12,500 bases of DNA from Trachelipus rathkii. Its lineage: Eukaryota > Arthropoda > Malacostraca > Isopoda > Trachelipodidae. Below the pieces are notes generated by a model. That model had not been told where the DNA came from and did no database searches. It was given only the letters and a program-made list of their open reading frames with translations. The stretch lies in contig JABUQX010131109.1 of NCBI GenBank assembly GCA_015478945.1, positions 1 through 12,500 on the forward strand. The letters are read 5' to 3'. Position numbers and translations under genes: made by a program. Positions 7,765-12,500 of this stretch are shown here, piece after piece (position 1 is the first letter of the stretch; the number at the start of each line of letters is the position of its first letter).

Positions 7765-7789
7765 GGAGGGTGGGGAGGGGACGGGTGGG
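7765..7789 (+). promoter_or_regulatory. G-rich box, unit 6
   Basis: Five runs of three or four G with loops of 1-2 bases. The TTGGTA spacer lies just upstream (7759-7764), but the GGG before it is reduced to GG. Confidence 0.6.
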
Positions 7790-8822
7790 TTTGATTTAGC
7801 TGATTTTGCTGACAATTTACTGATTTACTGTTTAAATTCGGTAAACTAATTAGCATTTTACTACGATATTTTATTCAAAGAACTTATTTTATGTTGTATA
7901 AAACTTTTGTTTATTTTTATGTTATGTTTGGATAAACTTTGTTATGTTTGCATTATTTGTTGGGGGTTATGATATTTAGATAAGGTTTATGATAAATTTT
8001 TGTTAAATATTACTATGGATGATGTTAAAAAACTTTGTTACTTTTGCATATATTCGTTGGTCTGTAAGATACGGACAAGGTTATGATACATTTTTGATAT
8101 ATGTTACTGTGTTCAATGTAAGATTAACGTTATTATGTTAGAGATATGCGCTTGGAAAAAGTAATGAGAATAGGTTACGTTTTGTATGTAAAATTTAGTT
8201 ACTTTACTGGTGTTCAGTGTGGACTTTGTAATATTATCAGTTTATTGCAGCGTAAGTTGTGTTATGATTTTGTCGTTTGTATATTACTTTTCTTAGTTCA
8301 TATGAATGTCTATTTTAGCTTTATTAATGTGAAACATTTGTTATGTTACATATATTCGCTAGTAGTTTTATAATGAACTTATTTTTTGTGCTAACTGTTT
8401 ATCGAAATGATACTCGAAATGCGACGTAAATCAATAGTGTTAATTGTAAATTAAACATTGATATGTTTTTAGAGATTGCTTTAAAAGTGTGGAATAGGTT
8501 ACGTTTTTTGTACTTTGTGCTAGGTACTTTCCTGTTGTTTAAAGTACTGAACTTTGTTAATAAAGTTTACTTCTGTGCGTAAAGTGTGTTAGGAATTTTG
8601 TCCATTGTCATTTATTCTTAGTTTGGTAATGCTATGTTACACGCTTTATTTATGTGAAAACAATGTTACGTTAGCATATTTTCATTGGTTATGTATATAA
8701 AGAACTTATTTTTTGTACTATGTTTATCCGAAATTTTACTCGATATTTGACCTGAATCATTAGATCGATAGATCAAAAGGTCGTGGACGGGTTGGTAGGG
8801 AGGGTGGGGAGGGGACGGGTGG
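7790..8822 (+). repeat. Unit 7: three-monomer copy (1033 bp)
   Basis: C runs from 7790 to about 8133, A from about 8134 and B from about 8460. A 75-codon open reading frame (8146-8373, plus) lies wholly within A. It exists only because of copy-specific indels and base changes, has no visible ribosome-binding or protein-family features, and is not kept in other units, so it is not annotated as a gene. TATATAAAG is at 8694-8702. Confidence 0.92.
8789..8822 (+). promoter_or_regulatory. G-rich box, unit 7
   Basis: GGG-TTGGTA-GGG-A-GGG-T-GGGG-A-GGGG-AC-GGG-TGG, identical in layout to the unit 3 box. This is the apparent family consensus. Confidence 0.65.
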
Positions 8823-9852
8823 TTTGATTTACTGATTTGCTGATTTTCTGATTTACTGCTTTAAATTCGGTAACTATTACACTTTTCTACTACGATATTT
8901 TATTCAAAGAACTTATTTTTATGTTTATTCAGGATAAAACTTTGTTAATTTTATGTTATGTTTGGATAAAAATTTGTTATGTTTGCAATTATTTTTTTTG
9001 GGTTATGATATTTAGGTAAGGTTATGATAAATTTTTGTTAAATATTACAATATTAATGTAAAAAAAAACTTTGTTACGTTTGCATATATCGTTGGTCTGT
9101 ATGATAATCGGACAAAGTTATGATACATTTTTGGATAAATGTTACTGTGTCACTGTGTCAATGTAAGATTAACGTTAATTAATATGTTAGAGATAGCTTG
9201 GAAAAAGAATGAATAGGTTACGTTTTTGTATGTAAAGTTAGTTACTTACTGGTGTTAAGGTGGAACTTTGTTTATGTTACAGTTTATTAGCTGCGTAAAT
9301 TGTGTTAGATTTGTCGTTGTACATTATTTTCTTAGTTCATATGAAGCTATGTTAGCTTTATTAATGTGAAAACATTGGTTTATGTAGCATATATTCGCTG
9401 TTAGGTATTAAGAAGGCTTATTTTTTGTGCTATAATTTAATGCGAAATGAATACTGCCGAAATGCCGACTAAATCAATAGTGTTAATGTAAAATTAACAT
9501 TGATATGTTAGAGAAATGCTTGTGAAAAAGTGGTGAATAGGTTACGCGTTTGACGCTGTGCTAGGTAGCTTACTGTGTTAAGTATATTAACTATTGTTAA
9601 TGTTAGTAGTTTTATTCGTAGCGTAAAGTGTGTTAGGTTTTCATTTGTACATTATATTCTTTGTTCTATCCTATTAGTTTAGCTTATTATGTGAAACAAT
9701 GTTACGTTAGCATATATTCATTGGTTAGTTATAAAGAACTTATTTTTGTACTTGTTTATCCGAATGGTACCGATATGGTAACCTGAATCATTATCGATAG
9801 ATCAAAAGGTCGTGAAGGGGTTTTGGTAGGGACGGTGGGGAGGGAACGGGTG
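8823..9852 (+). repeat. Unit 8: three-monomer copy (1030 bp)
   Basis: C shows an extra local duplication of ACTGTGTC (9144-9151 and 9152-9159). A starts near 9185 and B near 9504. The A/B boundary region around 9400-9480 is rich in indels, and B lacks a clean TATATAAAG. The G-rich end (9827-9850) is weaker than most, with GGG-AC-GG-T-GGGG-A-GGG-AAC-GGG. Confidence 0.91.
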
Positions 9853-10861
9853 TTTGATTTACTGATTTACTGATTACTGCTTTAAAATCGGAACACTATT
9901 ACATTTTACTACGATATTTTACTCAAAGAACTTATTTTATGTTATGTTTGAGATTAAAACTTTGTTATTTTTATGTTATGTGGATAAAACTTGTTATGTT
10001 TGCAATTATTTGTTGGGGGTTATGATATTTAGGTAAGGTTATGATAAATTTTTGTTAAATATTACTATGATAATGTAAAAAATTTCTTACGTTTGCATAT
10101 ATTCGTTGGTCTGTATGATAATCAGCAAGGTTATGATACATTTTTGGATAAATGTTAATGTAAGATTTAAACGTTAATATGTTAGGATATGCTTTTAAAA
10201 AGTATGAATAGGTTACGTTTTGTATGTAAAGTTAGTTACTTTACAGGTGTTAAGTGTGGAACTTTGTTTATGTTAACAGTTTATTAGCGCGTAAGTTGTG
10301 TTAGATTTGTCGTTGTACATTATTTTCTTAGTTCATATGAAGCTATGTTAGCTTTATTAATGTGAAAACATTGTTATGTTAGCATATATTCGCGTGGTTA
10401 GTATTTAAGAATCTTATTTTGGTGCTATGTTTAATTCACCGAAATGATACTGAAATGCACGTAAATCAATCAGTGTTATGTAAAATTAAACATTGATATG
10501 TTAAGAGAATGCTTGAAACAGTGTGAATAAGTTTACGTTTTTGTACGTCTGTGCTAGGTATTTACTGTTTTTAATATGGAACTTTTTTGTTAATGTTAGT
10601 TAGTTTATTCGGTGAGGCGTAAAGTGTGTTAAGGTTTTTTGTCATTGGTACAGTTATATTCTTAGTTCTGGTAATATTATGTTAGCTTTATTAATGTGAA
10701 AACAATGTTACGTTAGCATATATTCATTGGTTAGTATATAAAGAACTTACTTTTGTACTATGTTTATCCGAAATGGTTCTCGATATGTGACCTGAATCAT
10801 TAGATCGATAGATCAAAAGGTCGTGGACGGGTTGGTAGGGAGGGTGGGGAGGGGACGGCGG
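9853..10861 (+). repeat. Unit 9: three-monomer copy (1009 bp)
   Basis: C is slightly short because the ACTGTGTC word before the palindrome is missing (about 10150-10170). A starts near 10177 and B near 10497. TATATAAAG is at 10735-10743. The second half of B (about 10680-10860) is among the cleanest in the window. The G-rich box is at 10829-10857. Confidence 0.92.
10829..10857 (+). promoter_or_regulatory. G-rich box, unit 9
   Basis: This box has the consensus layout GGG-TTGGTA-GGG-A-GGG-T-GGGG-A-GGGG. The terminal ACGGGTGG is changed to ACGGCGG. Confidence 0.65.
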
Positions 10862-11894
10862 TTTGATTTACTGATTTACTGATTTAACTCATATACATTA
10901 CATAAACTATTACACTTTGCTACGATATTTTATTCAAAGAACTTATTTTTATGGTTAGGTGTTTAATAAACTTTTGTTAATTTTTGTTTAATGTATTGGA
11001 TAAAACTTTGGTTATGCTTTGCAATTATTTTGTTGGGATTATGATATTTAGGTAAGGTTTATGATAAATTTTTGTTAAATATTTTACTATGATAATGTAA
11101 AAATTTTGTTTTTGCATATATCGTTGGTCTGTATGATAATCGGACAAGGTTATGATACATTTTATAAATGTTACTGTGTCAATGTAAGATTAACGTTAAT
11201 ATGTTAGAGATATGCTTGGAAAAAGTATGAATAGGTTACGATTTTGTATGTAAAGTTAGTTACTTTACTGGTGTTAAGTGTGGAACTTTGTTTATGTTTA
11301 ACAGTTTATTAGCGCGTCAGCCTGTGTTAGATTTTGTTTCGTTGTACATTATTTTATTTTTAGTTCATATTTGAAGTATGTTAGCTTTTATTATGTGAAA
11401 ACATTGTTATGTAGCATATATTCGCTAGTTAGTAATAAACAACTTATTTTTGTGCTATGTTTATCCGAAATGAAACTCGAAATGGGACGTAAATCAATAG
11501 TGTTAATGTAAAATTAACAAGCATTGATATGTTAGAAAATGCTTGAAAAAGTGTGATATTGTTTACGTTTTTGGTACGCGTCTGTGATAGGTATTTAACT
11601 TTTTGTTAAGTATGGAACTTTGTTAATAATAGCAGTTTATTCTTGCTTATGGTGTGTCAGGTTTTGCCATTGTACATTATATTCTTAGTTCTGTAATGCT
11701 ATGTTTAGCTTTATTAATGTTGGAAAACAATGTTACGTTTTTAGGCATATATTCATTGGTTGATATAAAGAACTTATTTTTGTTCTATGTTTATCCGAAA
11801 TTTTACTCGATATGTGACTTTGAAATGCATTAGATGATAGATCAAACAGGTCATGAACAGGATGGGTAGGATGGGGCGGAGCGGGGACGGGCGG
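10862..11894 (+). repeat. Unit 10: three-monomer copy (1033 bp)
   Basis: After GATTTACTGATTTACT the usual 'gctttaaattcgg' is replaced by 'actcatatacattacat' before the sequence returns to 'aaactattacac', a substitution unique to this copy. A starts near 11199 and B near 11527. The G-rich end (11862-11894) is partly decayed: GGG-TA-GG-AT-GGGG-C-GG-AGC-GGGG-AC-GGG. Confidence 0.9.
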
Positions 11895-12500
11895 TTTGAT
11901 TTACTGATTTTGCTGATTTACTGAATTTACTGCTTTAAATTCGGAAAACTATTACACTTTTACTAACGACCATATTTTATTCAAAGAACTTTATTTTTTA
12001 TGGTTATCGTTTGGATAATAAGCTTTGTTATTTTAAGATTACGGTGGAAAACTTTTGTTTGTTTCCATTTATTTGTTTTGGGGATTATGATTATTTAGGC
12101 TAAGGTTATGATAAATTTTTTGCTAAATATTACTATGTAATGTAAACTTTGTTACGTTTTGCATATATCTCGTGGGTCGCTGTATGATAAGCAGACAAGG
12201 ATTATGATAAATTTTTGATAAATGTTAATGTGTAAATGTAAGATTAACGTTAATATGGTCGAGATATGCTTTGAAAAAAGTATGATAGGTTTAAGTGTTT
12301 TGCCATGAATGGTTAGTTACTTGTACTGGTGTTAAAGTGTGGCACCTTTGTTATGTTAACAGTTTATTCGTGTGTAGCCTGTGTTAGGTTTGTTCTTTGT
12401 AATTATTTTCTTTAGTTGCAGTTAAAGCTATATTAGCTTATTGATGTGGAAACTTTATGCGTTAGAGTACTATCGTTGATGCAGCTATAGTATAATTAAC
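11895..12500 (+). repeat. Unit 11: partial copy, cut by the window end (606 bp)
   Basis: It contains a complete C (11895 to about 12250) and most of A (from about 12252). The order of diagnostic words is intact, including the ATTAACGTTAAT palindrome (about 12243-12254). The last 80 bases are increasingly diverged from A ('gatgcagctatagtataatt' replaces 'ctagttagtatataaagaac'). This may be natural divergence or poor sequence near a contig end. Confidence 0.88.

Larger units (their letters stand above)
6766..7789 (+). repeat. Unit 6: three-monomer copy (1024 bp)
   Basis: It opens with three perfect GATTTACT copies (6769-6792). C has extra scattered bases around 6855-6960 ('atgtttatgtttatgttaaggc'), A begins near 7116 and B near 7438. 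TATATAAAG is at 7666-7674. The G-rich box at 7765-7789 keeps GGG-T-GGGG-A-GGGG-AC-GGG-T-GGG. Many single-base indels distinguish it from unit 5, while the word order is unchanged. Confidence 0.92.

Noticed and set aside
8146..8373. 75-codon open reading frame, plus strand
   Set aside because: It lies wholly inside the A monomer of unit 7 and is not preserved in the other A monomers, which have frame-breaking indels and stops. The translation is a low-complexity hydrophobic string with no recognised motif. It is most likely a chance frame.
2265..12500. CRISPR array
   Set aside because: The period is about 1 kb, the whole unit is repeated, and there are no short repeats alternating with unique spacers.
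2265..12500. Tandem transposable elements or rDNA spacer units
   Set aside because: There is no open reading frame, no target-site duplication or terminal repeat separating units, and no recognisable rRNA or tRNA segment in any unit.

Overview
This window holds no convincing gene. It is an AT-rich satellite array, and almost all of it derives from one family of long tandem repeats about 1.02 kb in period. Only one open reading frame of any size is present (75 codons, inside a repeat copy), and it does not survive in the neighbouring copies. No tRNA, rRNA, transposase, CRISPR array or intron signature was found. The sequence suggests a eukaryote: either nuclear satellite or subtelomeric DNA, or the non-coding part of a bloated organelle genome. 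The compact GC-rich hairpins at 1313-1394, set in AT-rich DNA, resemble in style the palindromic clusters of some green-algal and fungal organelle genomes. The organism itself cannot be named from this window.

Layout. Positions 1-1302 carry the repeat on the minus strand: one complete unit (241-1302) and about 240 bases of the next. Positions 1303-1462 are a GC-rich junction with a three-way-junction hairpin (1313-1380), a TTCG-loop hairpin (1381-1394) and a weaker imperfect stem (1430-1462). Positions 1441-2264 are decayed repeat material. From 2265 to the end the repeat runs on the plus strand as ten complete units and one partial unit. Units start at 2265, 2935, 3811, 4825, 5744, 6766, 7790, 8823, 9853, 10862 and 11895. 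The two arms diverge from the GC-rich junction, and base skew flips there: C-rich over G to the left, G- and T-rich to the right.

Unit architecture. A full unit is a higher-order repeat of three related monomers: C (about 345 bp), A (about 320 bp) and B (about 355 bp). The A and B monomers open with a shared block reading like TGTTAGAGATATGCTTG, preceded by a GTTAAT/ATTAAC inverted repeat. B ends in a G-rich box with clear G-quadruplex potential. An 8-bp micro-repeat (GATTTACT) follows and opens the next C. The first units differ in length (670, 876, 1014 and 919 bp), and from 5744 on the period settles at 1009-1033 bp.

How it may work. Nothing visible is translated. The recurring G-rich box, AT-rich palindromes and TATATAAAG motifs could act in replication, recombination or non-coding transcription, but this is inference. 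Copies differ largely by scattered one-base insertions and deletions, which looks at least partly like uncorrected long-read sequence. Fine-scale differences between copies should therefore be treated with care.
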